A DNA stretch of 17,200 nt from JAGOGN01 sp036652735 (GTDB lineage Bacteria; Bacillota; Clostridia; Lachnospirales; Lachnospiraceae), in assembly GCA_036652735.1 (NCBI GenBank), contig JAVVVI010000034.1, positions 1-17,200 on the forward strand. The letters are read 5' to 3'. Below, in pieces: positions 1-6,752 of the stretch (its first letter is position 1; every line of letters begins with the position of its first letter). A program made the translations under genes and the position numbers. The notes beneath the pieces are model-generated. The model was not told the DNA's origin and did not search any database. It worked only from the letters and a program-made list of their open reading frames with translations.

Positions 1-129
1 AAAATTGCATCTGTAAACTTGGCCTCGCTTCACAGCGCGGTTTTTTGCATTGATCACTTGTGAATCTAAAAGTAACTGCGTTTTCACCCATTCTAAAATT
101 ATTTGCACCTTAGACAAATTAATTTGCAT
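1..129 (-). CDS. MazF/PemK-like toxin, N-terminal part only (cut by window edge)
   Basis: An open frame of 43 codons begins at an ATG at 129 and runs off the left edge without a stop. The translated start is a helical segment (residues about 4-32) followed by VKRGQVYRCNF, which matches the first beta strand of MazF/PemK-family endoribonucleases (typically KRGDVYWxxF). Family knowledge: these toxins cleave mRNA and pair with an antitoxin. The helical N-terminal extension is, as I recall, common in Clostridia members annotated as stand-alone MazF-like proteins. The start is supported by an AAAGGGG ribosome site about 9 bases upstream. No antitoxin gene is visible between this gene and the tRNA-Leu upstream of it. 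The catalytic residues lie outside the window, so activity cannot be judged. The leader at 225-260 carries short TTTACC/GGTAAA arms of unknown meaning. Confidence 0.7.
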   Translation of the reverse strand, partial: MQINLSKVQIILEWVKTQLLLDSQVINAKNRAVKRGQVYRCNF

Positions 130-280
130 ATTATACATCCCCTTTTTGTATGAGTATATCATTAAAATGAATCTTTGTGTAGGCTAAATTGGCTGCCGAA
201 CACAAAAACCTGTACATACATAGGTTTACCACACGGTAGCGAGTTGAAATGCACGGTAAATAGCCGCTTTTAGGCATAGA

Positions 281-320
281 AAAGACAGACCCATTTGTTA
301 AAAAACAGGTCTGTCTTTTT
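281..320 (-). terminator. Rho-independent terminator of tRNA-Leu
   Basis: Arms at 281-291 and 308-318 are perfectly complementary (AAAGACAGACC / GGTCTGTCTTT). On the minus strand the stem is followed by a U run. It lies 3 bases past the tRNA 3' end, so it is the terminator for that gene. It would also stop any read-through from the upstream PQ-loop gene, which has no clear terminator of its own. Confidence 0.85.
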
Positions 321-322
321 GC

Positions 323-402
323 TGCGGGCAACAGGACTTGAACCTGCACGGTCTCCCACAAGAACCTAAATCTTGCGCGTCTGCCAATTCCGCCATGCCC
401 GC
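323..402 (-). tRNA. tRNA-Leu(UAG)
   Basis: The minus strand folds into a cloverleaf with acceptor strands GCGGGCA/TGCCCGC, discriminator A, a T arm with GGTTCAAGTCC, and a seven-base anticodon loop TTTAGGT giving anticodon UAG (reads CUN leucine codons). The length of 80 nt is short for a class II tRNA with a small variable arm, but the identity is clear. CCA is not encoded. Confidence 0.93.
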
Positions 403-414
403 CGAACGACTTTT

Positions 415-443
415 ATTATACCATAGTCGTTTTCATACCTCAA
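415..443 (-). promoter_or_regulatory. Sigma-A promoter of tRNA-Leu
   Basis: On the minus strand TTGAGG (438-443) and TATAAT (415-420) are separated by exactly 17 bases, with a TGG extended -10 element. Transcription would start near 408, giving a very short leader before the tRNA at 402. Confidence 0.8.
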
Positions 444-474
444 GCTTTTTTATTTCTTTTTTTATTTGCTCTTT

Positions 475-777
475 TTAGTTTGCTTCTGCTTCTGCTGCTG
501 CTTCTGCATCTCTCTTTTTATCATATCCTTTATTGACAAAATAAATGACAAGATTTACAGATACCATCAATAAGTTAATGATGTAAACTGCAAGAACGTA
601 GGTATAGTTGTGATCACTTACCTTTGCTGCAATTCCTGCAATGTATCCTAATATAATTAGTAGAATAAACTGTACACTCATAGATTTTGCTGTCTTTGCC
701 TTATAGTTCTTGTACACAGACATTGGCCATGAAAATCCAAAGCAAACTAACATAACTGTTTCTAAAATCTGACTCAT
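475..777 (-). CDS. Small PQ-loop/SemiSWEET-like membrane protein
   Basis: The product is 100 residues with three predicted transmembrane helices (about 4-22, 36-53 and 59-81) and a charged, Ala/Glu-rich tail ending in AEAEAN. The first helix carries WP at 17-18, and the following loop PMSVYKNYKAKTAKSMS resembles the PQ-loop signature (PQxxKxxKxKSxxxxS) of SemiSWEET proteins. Those are half-size sugar or small-solute transporters that work as dimers. The canonical Gln after Pro is replaced by Met, so the substrate is unknown. AAGGAG stands 7 bases before the ATG. The gene is divergent from a LysR-type regulator with overlapping promoters, which suggests control by it. No clear terminator follows; transcription may continue into tRNA-Leu. 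The gene is secure, the family assignment moderate, and a transported substrate would be a guess. Confidence 0.75.
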   Translation of the reverse strand: MSQILETVMLVCFGFSWPMSVYKNYKAKTAKSMSVQFILLIILGYIAGIAAKVSDHNYTYVLAVYIINLLMVSVNLVIYFVNKGYDKKRDAEAAAEAEAN

Positions 778-812
778 ACTGATCTCCTTTTGGTGTTTTT
801 TTAATTAAGTTC

Positions 813-842
813 ATTCTATCATTGATTAATAATAATATCCAA
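813..842 (-). promoter_or_regulatory. Candidate promoter of the PQ-loop gene
   Basis: On the minus strand TTGGAT (837-842) and TAGAAT (813-818) are 18 bases apart, about 36 bases before the start codon. It overlaps the oppositely directed LysR promoter at 822-850, so only one RNA polymerase could bind at a time. The match is moderate. Confidence 0.5.
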
Positions 843-850
843 TATATAAT
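822..850 (+). promoter_or_regulatory. Promoter of the LysR-type regulator gene
   Basis: TTGATT (822-827) and TATAAT (845-850) are separated by 17 bases. Transcription would begin near 857, leaving a leader of about 39 bases with an AAGGAGG ribosome site at 883-889. An imperfect dyad ATTGAT...ATCCAAT (821-843) covers the promoter and could be the regulator's own operator, since LysR proteins bind such T-N11-A-like dyads. The promoter is well supported; the operator is inference. Confidence 0.65.
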
Positions 851-895
851 ATGTATGGAAACGATAACTTGCGCTTATGATTAAGGAGGACCTTC

Positions 896-1774
896 ATGGA
901 ATTATCACAGTTACGTGGTTTTTTGGCTGTTGCCAAAACCCAGCATGTCACTCGGGCTGCACAGGATCTTCATGTGGCGCAGCCTGCTTTAAGTCAATCC
1001 ATTCACCGACTGGAAAAAGAATTACAGGTTCCTCTCTTTGCTGCCAAAGGAAGAAATATTGTTCTTACAGAATACGGCCGCTTTCTTCAATCCCAGTTAG
1101 AACCACTACTTACGACTTTGGATGCAATACCAAATGAATTATCTATTATGGCAAATCTTGAGAACGCAACCATTCACTTAAATGTTCTGGCCGCATCTAC
1201 TTTAGTTACCCAGGCCATTATTGAATATAAACGTCTGAATCACAATGTGCACTTTCAGCTTTTACAAAATAAAGAAGCCAAACTTTTTGACATAGAAGTA
1301 ACCACCACCTTTTTTTCAAAAAAAGTGGAAACGCTATTATCGAATCAATTTGTATGCACCGAACGTATCTTTTTAGCTGTTCCCAATGATTCCCGATTTT
1401 GTAAAAGAAAGACCATAGCATTATCAGAAGTTAAAAATGAAAGCTTTATCAGTCTTGCCGGTTCCAAGCAATTACGAACCATTTGCGACTCCTTTTGTAC
1501 GCAAGCCGGTTTCCAGCCAAATATTGTCTTTGAAAGCGATAATCCAACTGCGGTTAAAAATATGATTGCCGCAAATATTGGCATTGGATTTTGGCCGGAA
1601 TTCACCTGGGGAACCCTTTCAAACGATGATATTTTGCTGCTTCCCATTGAAGCTCCTCTTTGCAAACGGGATTTACTCCTCACTTACCATAACAACAAAG
1701 CGCAAAATAAGGAAGTGGAGACTTTTTTCCATTTTCTCACTGACTATATTCTTGTTCGTAAAACTTTGTCATAG
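896..1774 (+). CDS. LysR-type transcriptional regulator
   Basis: The product is 292 residues, the normal length for the family. Residues 1-60 form the winged helix-turn-helix, with the typical run AAQDLHVAQPALSQSIHRLE (recognition helix) and the wing LFAAKGRNIVLTEYG. Residues from about 90 to the end form the effector-binding domain that senses a small molecule in the cytoplasm. The start is fixed by AAGGAGG (883-889), 6 bases before the ATG. The gene is divergent from the PQ-loop membrane protein gene with overlapping promoters, the classic arrangement in which the regulator controls its neighbour and itself. Its last 31 bases overlap the 3' end of the convergent glutaredoxin-GNAT gene. The ligand cannot be read from sequence. 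Confidence 0.93.
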   Translation: MELSQLRGFLAVAKTQHVTRAAQDLHVAQPALSQSIHRLEKELQVPLFAAKGRNIVLTEYGRFLQSQLEPLLTTLDAIPNELSIMANLENATIHLNVLAASTLVTQAIIEYKRLNHNVHFQLLQNKEAKLFDIEVTTTFFSKKVETLLSNQFVCTERIFLAVPNDSRFCKRKTIALSEVKNESFISLAGSKQLRTICDSFCTQAGFQPNIVFESDNPTAVKNMIAANIGIGFWPEFTWGTLSNDDILLLPIEAPLCKRDLLLTYHNNKAQNKEVETFFHFLTDYILVRKTLS

Positions 1775-2520
1775 GCAATTCGTTTTGGTTCTCCATTGGA
1801 CTCTAGAAGCTCAATGGTTCCACACTCACAATATCCGGATTTTAAAATTAATCCTCTCATAATGTTATTATTTATGTGGGTATCGATACGCATATAGTCT
1901 CTTCTGCTGAGTCTGCACAGTTGTTCTGCAAAATGCAATAGCTGCCTGGCCAATCCTTTCCCTCTGCTTGCGGATTCAATTGCCATGCGATGCACTACCC
2001 CATACTCCTGCTGTGAATGCCATTCTCCCTGAATTTCTGAATAATTTTCATCCGCATTCAGGGCAATTGTAATCGTTGCAATTACTCTGTTCTCTGAATT
2101 CTGTACCACATAACTACTGTCCAGATCTATATCCTTCTGAAATCGGTAGGCCTCAGGATAGCCATCCTGCCACTGTTCCACCTGACTTTCTTTCAAAAAC
2201 TCCTGGGCCTGTGTGACTATTTCCATAATACGTGGAAGATCCTCAGCCCTTGTCTTTCGTATCCCATATTTTTCATAAAGAACTTCCCTGGAATCTAAGC
2301 TCATTTTCCCATCCGTTCTAATTTGAAGCGGAATTCCAATTCCCCCGTTCTCTCTCACCGGTGCAAATAGGGGGTTGTTGTCTCGTAGCTTTAGGAACTC
2401 TTTTAGGTTGTCTGTGGACTCTGTTATATCAATATAGTTGTACGGAATTTCTTCTTCCTTTAATATTATGCCCATGGTAACACAATCCGGGCAAATATCG
2501 GATCCGTATATCTTAAGCAT
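1744..2520 (-). CDS. Fusion of glutaredoxin-like domain and GNAT acetyltransferase
   Basis: The product is 258 residues in one uninterrupted frame. Residues 1-85 look like a glutaredoxin-related domain: strand LKIYGSDIC, redox motif CPDC at 10-13, and the cis-proline region GGIGIP at 59-64. Residues about 87-258 look like a complete GNAT acetyltransferase: start IRKTRAEDLPRIMEIV, the pattern FLKESQVEQWQDGYP, and the acetyl-CoA pyrophosphate loop SRGKGLARQLL (185-195). Both halves normally exist as separate proteins, so the fusion is unusual. The acetylated substrate is unknown; a thiol-dependent or redox-gated activity is only a possibility. The ribosome site AGGAGG, 7 bases before the ATG, overlaps the TAG stop of the upstream gene, pointing to coupled translation. 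It is the last gene of the M42-peptidase operon and converges on the LysR gene. Confidence 0.88.
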   Translation of the reverse strand: MLKIYGSDICPDCVTMGIILKEEEIPYNYIDITESTDNLKEFLKLRDNNPLFAPVRENGGIGIPLQIRTDGKMSLDSREVLYEKYGIRKTRAEDLPRIMEIVTQAQEFLKESQVEQWQDGYPEAYRFQKDIDLDSSYVVQNSENRVIATITIALNADENYSEIQGEWHSQQEYGVVHRMAIESASRGKGLARQLLHFAEQLCRLSRRDYMRIDTHINNNIMRGLILKSGYCECGTIELLESNGEPKRIAYDKVLRTRI

Positions 2521-2531
2521 TTCACTGCCTC

Positions 2532-3200
2532 CTAATTAATTGTAATAAATCCCATGGGTATTTTATCTAATAGCTTTTTATCCACAGTCACATGATGTTT
2601 CTTCTTCATGGATTTAAAATAATCGCTTCCCAAACCATATTCTTTGGACAAGGCTTCCTCTGTAACCGGAATGCCCTCTTCCTTTGCAATGGTTCGTACA
2701 TACTTTTCTATAAGTTTTCGTCTTTTTGCAAGTTCCTGTAATTCTTTAACGGTAAGTTGTGTGGCCTCTGCCTGTTTTTTTGTCAATCCAGTCTTTATTT
2801 CTTTTCCTTTTAACAGTGCATCTTCTGTTTCTTGTTGATTTAAAGAAATGCCTTTTTTCTCTGCTTCCCTGGAATACAAATAATCCTGTATACAATAGTC
2901 AAACGCTGTTTCTGCCGCTACGCTTGATACGAATCTGTTGTCAATGTATAAATTCCAGTATGCCGTTGGATTTTTTTCATCATAGGCCTCTGCCAGTTCA
3001 CTCACCCTGTCCTCCTGAAGCATAATATAATACACCGCACTTTTTAAAGGAAATTTCTTTCCATCCACTGTGTATGCCACTTCATCCAGACTTTTTTCAA
3101 AATGAAAGGTACTTTTCATTCTTATAATTACTGCCAGTCCACATATGAGAATCATAATTCCCACTATTACCAGAAGAAACTTTTTATCACTGTGTTTCAT
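2532..3200 (-). CDS. Membrane-anchored SurA-N-like protein without a PPIase domain
   Basis: The product is 222 residues. Residues about 8-27 are one hydrophobic helix after MKHSDKK, so the rest should lie outside the membrane. Cys20 inside the helix is not in a proper lipobox (Ile, not Gly/Ala/Ser, at -1). The body is helical and charged. A strand VAYTVDGKKFPLKSAVYYIMLQE (41-63) followed by DYCIQDYLYSREAEKKGISLNQQETEDAL resembles the chaperone N-domain of SurA/PrsA-type foldases (VNGxxI..., then K-A-xxxGIxVsdeE). No parvulin PPIase domain follows. It may be an extracytoplasmic chaperone or quality-control factor, or a family of its own. AGGGGG lies 9 bases before the ATG. It sits between the M42 peptidases and the glutaredoxin-GNAT gene, 35 bases after the former and 11 before the latter. 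Confidence 0.75.
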   Translation of the reverse strand: MKHSDKKFLLVIVGIMILICGLAVIIRMKSTFHFEKSLDEVAYTVDGKKFPLKSAVYYIMLQEDRVSELAEAYDEKNPTAYWNLYIDNRFVSSVAAETAFDYCIQDYLYSREAEKKGISLNQQETEDALLKGKEIKTGLTKKQAEATQLTVKELQELAKRRKLIEKYVRTIAKEEGIPVTEEALSKEYGLGSDYFKSMKKKHHVTVDKKLLDKIPMGFITIN

Positions 3201-3235
3201 TGGTATATACCCCCTGAGGCATTTCTTGATTTCAT

Positions 3236-4279
3236 TTATTCACTAAGCAGATAAGCTGCCAGTAACTTTGCTGTATTCTCAATTCCATCTATATGGGTTC
3301 GTTCCATTCCATGGCTGCACCAGCATGCCATTCCAAAGGCTGCTGCCGATACATTATTTCCCGATCTCCATGCTGCGCTGGCATCGGTTCCGTAACGATA
3401 GAACACATCTACGGCATAGTTCTCTCCCACTGCCTCTTTCGCCAGATTAATTAATTTGGTGGTTAACTCCCTGTCATAAGGAGTGAAATTATCCTTTGCA
3501 CAAATGCTTACCGCACGTTCTCTTCCATTGAGTCCCGGTCCAATTAAACCAATATCAATTGCCACAAACTCGTCCACTTCCTCCGGTACAAACGCTCCTC
3601 CATGATTAATTTCTTCATAATGAGGAAAGGTGAGAAGGGTTCTGTATTTTGGTTTGATCTGATTTTCCGTAAAAAACTTCAAGACTGCAAAGGTAACTGC
3701 AACTGCTGCCTTATCGTCTATAAATCTTGTCTTAATATAGCCATTTTCCGTTGTCTGAAATCTTGGTTCAATGGAAACAATATCCCCATTTTCAATGCCA
3801 AGTGCTATTACATCTTCTTTACAGGTGATTTTCTGATCCAGACTGATTATCATCGTCTCAGAATCCCGTAGCATTGTCCTTGCATCATCAAATACATGGG
3901 TTGAATGAGATTGACATACATACAATCCCGTATAGCTTCTGCCATCTCTGGTATGAATGGTTACGGTCTCATTGTCAATTCCTCCATGGCTTACCCCACC
4001 CAGATTGCGAACACGAATGGTTCCATCTGCTTCAATGGAACGAACCATCAGCCCCAGGGTGTCCAAATGTGCTCCAATCATAATTGTCTTTTCATTGTTC
4101 TCACCATCTAAGCAAATGTAGCCGGTATGCTTACGGTCAAAGGTTACTTCCTGTCCAAACATTGCACCATATTTTTCAATTAATGGATTTACCTCTTCAT
4201 AATAGCTCACCGGACTTGGTGTATTAATAAACTCCTTTAAACAGTCTAAACAAAATTTTGTGTCAATTTGAACTTTCAT
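3236..4279 (-). CDS. M42-family metallo-aminopeptidase (second paralogue)
   Basis: The product is 347 residues, typical for the M42 family of cytoplasmic two-metal aminopeptidases that degrade peptides, often as large tetrahedral assemblies. Expected ligand motifs are present in order: AHLDT with His71 and Asp73, RFIDDKA with Asp188/Asp189, the catalytic pair HYEE with Glu222-Glu223, VAIDIG with Asp242, and the C-terminal SHGMERTH with His323. It aligns without large gaps to the upstream paralogue; about half of the first 50 residues are identical by eye. The ribosome site (AGGAGG) overlaps the upstream TAG stop codon, 7 bases before the ATG, so the two genes are probably translated together. 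Substrate preference cannot be read from sequence. Confidence 0.93.
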   Translation of the reverse strand: MKVQIDTKFCLDCLKEFINTPSPVSYYEEVNPLIEKYGAMFGQEVTFDRKHTGYICLDGENNEKTIMIGAHLDTLGLMVRSIEADGTIRVRNLGGVSHGGIDNETVTIHTRDGRSYTGLYVCQSHSTHVFDDARTMLRDSETMIISLDQKITCKEDVIALGIENGDIVSIEPRFQTTENGYIKTRFIDDKAAVAVTFAVLKFFTENQIKPKYRTLLTFPHYEEINHGGAFVPEEVDEFVAIDIGLIGPGLNGRERAVSICAKDNFTPYDRELTTKLINLAKEAVGENYAVDVFYRYGTDASAAWRSGNNVSAAAFGMACWCSHGMERTHIDGIENTAKLLAAYLLSE

Positions 4280-4290
4280 TTTGCGCCCTC

Positions 4291-5331
4291 CTATCGTCCC
4301 AGCACATAGGCTGCGGCTAATCTTGCTGTATCTTCTACTGCTGTAATATGGGTTCTTTCCACTCCGTGGGAGGAAAATGTACCCATGCCAAATGCAGCAA
4401 ATGCCACGTTATTTCCACCCTTCACTGCTGCCGTTGCATCCGTACTGTAATGGTAAAAAACATCCTGGGCATAATGAATGCCAATCTTTTTTGCAAGCTT
4501 CACCAATCGATCGGTGAGTTCCCTGTCATATGGTGATACCGCATCTTTGACGCAGATTGATACCTGATCCTCTTCCCCCACATTATCCGGTCCGATTAAC
4601 GCAATATCCAGTGCCACAAATTCATCAATCATTTCACTAATATAGGCTGCGCCATGTCCCACTTCCTCGTAGTATGGAAAGGTAAAGTGTGTATCATAAG
4701 CCGGCTTAATATTGTTCTCTGAAAGATAACGCAATACATCCAGACTGCATGCCACACTTGCTTTGTCATCAATAAATCTGGATTTAATATAGCCATTATC
4801 CAGGTATGTAAATTGAGGATCAATGGATATAATATCTCCATTCTCAATCCCCAATGCCTTTACATCTTCCTTTGTGTTCACATCTTCATCCAGAATCACC
4901 ATCATGGTGTCCTCATTACGTTCCAGGGTTTGTGCATTGTCAAAGACATGTACCGAATGAGACTGGCAGGCCATTAACCCTGTATATTTTTTTCCATCCC
5001 TTGTATGTATGGTAACGGTTGCGCCTTCTATTCCATAAAAGTTAATTCCGCCTAGATTGCGAACGTGAATCATTCCATGGGTATCAATTGATTTTATAAT
5101 TAATCCTAAGGTATCTAAATGTGCGCTGATGCACACCGTCTTACTATCGTCTTCTCCATTTACCATAATCGTAGGTGTCTTTTTACGGTCATAACTCACT
5201 GTATAGCCCAAACTCTGCGCATATCTTTCCAAAAGTGGACGTGTCTCGTCATAATAGCTTACGGGACTTGGCGTATTAATAAACTCTTTCATTGAGCATA
5301 AAATATAATCCCTATTCGGTTCATAATTCAT
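4291..5331 (-). CDS. M42-family metallo-aminopeptidase (first paralogue)
   Basis: The product is 346 residues if translation starts at the ATG at 5331. An upstream in-frame ATG at 5430 is rejected because it would overlap the MFS gene and add 33 unrelated residues, whereas GGAGGG stands 7 bases before 5331. Two-metal motifs are intact: AHLDT (His71, Asp73), RFIDDKA (Asp188/189), YYEE (Glu222-Glu223), VALDIA (Asp242) and SHGVERTH (His322). Family role: cytoplasmic peptide breakdown by an M42 aminopeptidase. The almost equal length and shared NTPSPVSYY start with the downstream gene show an old tandem duplication. It has its own promoter at 5368-5396, so it can be expressed apart from the MFS gene. 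Confidence 0.93.
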   Translation of the reverse strand: MNYEPNRDYILCSMKEFINTPSPVSYYDETRPLLERYAQSLGYTVSYDRKKTPTIMVNGEDDSKTVCISAHLDTLGLIIKSIDTHGMIHVRNLGGINFYGIEGATVTIHTRDGKKYTGLMACQSHSVHVFDNAQTLERNEDTMMVILDEDVNTKEDVKALGIENGDIISIDPQFTYLDNGYIKSRFIDDKASVACSLDVLRYLSENNIKPAYDTHFTFPYYEEVGHGAAYISEMIDEFVALDIALIGPDNVGEEDQVSICVKDAVSPYDRELTDRLVKLAKKIGIHYAQDVFYHYSTDATAAVKGGNNVAFAAFGMGTFSSHGVERTHITAVEDTARLAAAYVLGR

Positions 5332-5367
5332 AAACTTACCCTCCATCTTTCCTATGTATTTCAATTT

Positions 5368-5396
5368 ATTATAGCACAGAAAAAAGGGCACGTCTA
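5368..5396 (-). promoter_or_regulatory. Internal sigma-A promoter of the M42 operon
   Basis: On the minus strand TAGACG (5391-5396) and TATAAT (5368-5373) are 17 bases apart, with a TGC extended -10 element. It lies in the 79-base gap between the MFS stop and the M42 start, giving a leader of about 30 bases. Confidence 0.75.
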
Positions 5397-5410
5397 TTTT
5401 CCATTTTATT

Positions 5411-6652
5411 TTATTTTCGCTCTGCTTCATAAATTGGACGATTGCTTTTTGCAGGTATTACAATAAAGAGAATCATGCTTGTAAAGGTAAATGCTCCTAA
5501 AATTAAAGCTACAATCCGATATGGAAGATAAAGACCCATTACCCCTGCCAGCATCTGAAATACAATTCCTCCAAGGGAAAAAATTACCTGAAATAATGCC
5601 TGTACCCGGGCCCGTATCTGTGGTGGAAGGTAGGACTGAACTGCCGATTCTCTTATGGTTGCTGATGTAGTTCCTAAGGCACCGCAGAAGAAACGGTTCA
5701 GAATCATAAATGGATAGGGCAGAAACAATAAAATACTATCCATGATATCATAGAACATATAAACAAACTTTGTAAGCCGGTATCTCTTTTTAACCGGAAC
5801 TTCCGCGGCATATTGCAACGTTCCTCCGATTACACGACCGATCATTTCCGCACTTTTTAGAAATCCAAGCATGGTTACGGTTAATAAAGGCTGGGTTTGA
5901 TAATAGGCCTGTGTCACCACTGCAATTCCCTCTGAAGCACCATTTGTTATACTCATATAGGTATAAATGTTGCGAATACCTTTTTCCTTTTTTACATACG
6001 TAAATCCTTCTTTTATATCATGAAAATACTGTTTTACAGAATAGCTCTCTTTTTTCGGAGACACCTGCTCCTGAATATTGGACTCCAAAATAATTGAAGT
6101 CACTGTTAACAGAGCCACAATCATAAATATACTGCTCATGGATATTTGAGTATATAAAAAAGTACCAATTGGTGCCATGGCAATGGTAATCAGTGGATAA
6201 ATGGTGCTGCTCACGGCATAGCCTTTCTGTTCCAGTCCTTTTGTAATTAGATCCGGATACCAGGCATTGTAGCTCAAACGATATACCACTGAAATTGTTC
6301 CAATGACCAATGTAAATACCAGGTACAAGCCATATTGAAATTCATGCCCATAAATCCAGATTCCCACCAATACAAAAATTGCCGCCATAAGTGCATCCAT
6401 ACCTACAATCCACTTTTTCTTACCACCTTTGTCAATAATGGGTGCAATAAGAACCGGTAAAATTACATCCGGAAGCATGCCGCAAATCATTATGATTGCT
6501 GACAGTAATGTAGAGCCTGTCTTTTCAAAGACTAGTAAACTAATGGGCAGGTTCATGGCCTCTCCACCAATTACAGACAAGACCGTGGCGCTTGTAATTA
6601 ACGTAAAATTCTTTGTCCATAGCGTTTCCTTTTTTTGTTCTAATTTTCTCAT
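5411..6652 (-). CDS. MFS transporter, DHA3-like (macrolide-efflux type)
   Basis: The product is 413 residues with about 12 hydrophobic segments, the normal size for the major facilitator superfamily. The first helix region (FTLITSATVLSVIGGEAMNLPISLLVFEKTGS) and the helix 2-3 loop (APIIDKGGKKKWIVGMD, a motif A variant) resemble DHA3-type drug exporters related to MefA. Helices are interrupted by a central cytoplasmic loop (about residues 190-215, rich in Lys/Glu). Such proteins use the proton gradient to export small molecules; the substrate is unknown. AAGGAG lies 7 bases before the ATG. Its own promoter carries a perfect dyad, and the regulator gene just upstream (6753-7970) reads in the same direction without a terminator, so local control of this exporter is plausible. 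Confidence 0.88.
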   Translation of the reverse strand: MRKLEQKKETLWTKNFTLITSATVLSVIGGEAMNLPISLLVFEKTGSTLLSAIIMICGMLPDVILPVLIAPIIDKGGKKKWIVGMDALMAAIFVLVGIWIYGHEFQYGLYLVFTLVIGTISVVYRLSYNAWYPDLITKGLEQKGYAVSSTIYPLITIAMAPIGTFLYTQISMSSIFMIVALLTVTSIILESNIQEQVSPKKESYSVKQYFHDIKEGFTYVKKEKGIRNIYTYMSITNGASEGIAVVTQAYYQTQPLLTVTMLGFLKSAEMIGRVIGGTLQYAAEVPVKKRYRLTKFVYMFYDIMDSILLFLPYPFMILNRFFCGALGTTSATIRESAVQSYLPPQIRARVQALFQVIFSLGGIVFQMLAGVMGLYLPYRIVALILGAFTFTSMILFIVIPAKSNRPIYEAERK

Positions 6653-6662
6653 ATAAACACTC

Positions 6663-6682
6663 CTTTTCTTATCTAAGAAAAG
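6663..6682. promoter_or_regulatory. Perfect 9-bp dyad between -10 box and ribosome site of the MFS gene
   Basis: Arms CTTTTCTTA and TAAGAAAAG flank a 2-base centre. The dyad touches the MFS -10 box (6681-6686) on one side and its ribosome site (6660-6665) on the other, covering the transcription start. A protein bound here would block transcription. As RNA it would make a weak AU-rich hairpin over the ribosome site. The first reading is more likely because the centre is too small for an RNA loop without opening base pairs. Confidence 0.55.
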
Positions 6683-6709
6683 TATAGCAGTTGTTTTAAT
6701 GGCTGTATA
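6681..6709 (-). promoter_or_regulatory. Sigma-A promoter of the MFS gene
   Basis: On the minus strand TATACA (6704-6709) and TATACT (6681-6686) are 17 bases apart with a TGC extended -10. Transcription would start near 6674, inside the dyad at 6663-6682, and yield a leader of about 22 bases. Confidence 0.7.
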
Positions 6710-6752
6710 TTAAAACCTATTGGGAAATTCATGCTATTATTACTATCTTAAT

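Noticed and set aside
131..361. Minus-strand open frame of 76 codons between tRNA-Leu and the MazF-like gene
   Set aside because: It begins inside the tRNA gene, crosses its terminator hairpin, has no ribosome site and an unordered composition.
3115..3180. Lipoprotein signal in the SurA-N-like protein (Cys20)
   Set aside because: The residue before Cys is Ile and the hydrophobic helix continues past it, so it is not a lipobox.
5332..5430. Longer start for the first M42 peptidase
   Set aside because: The extension overlaps the MFS gene and covers a promoter; the ATG at 5331 has the ribosome site and matches the paralogue.
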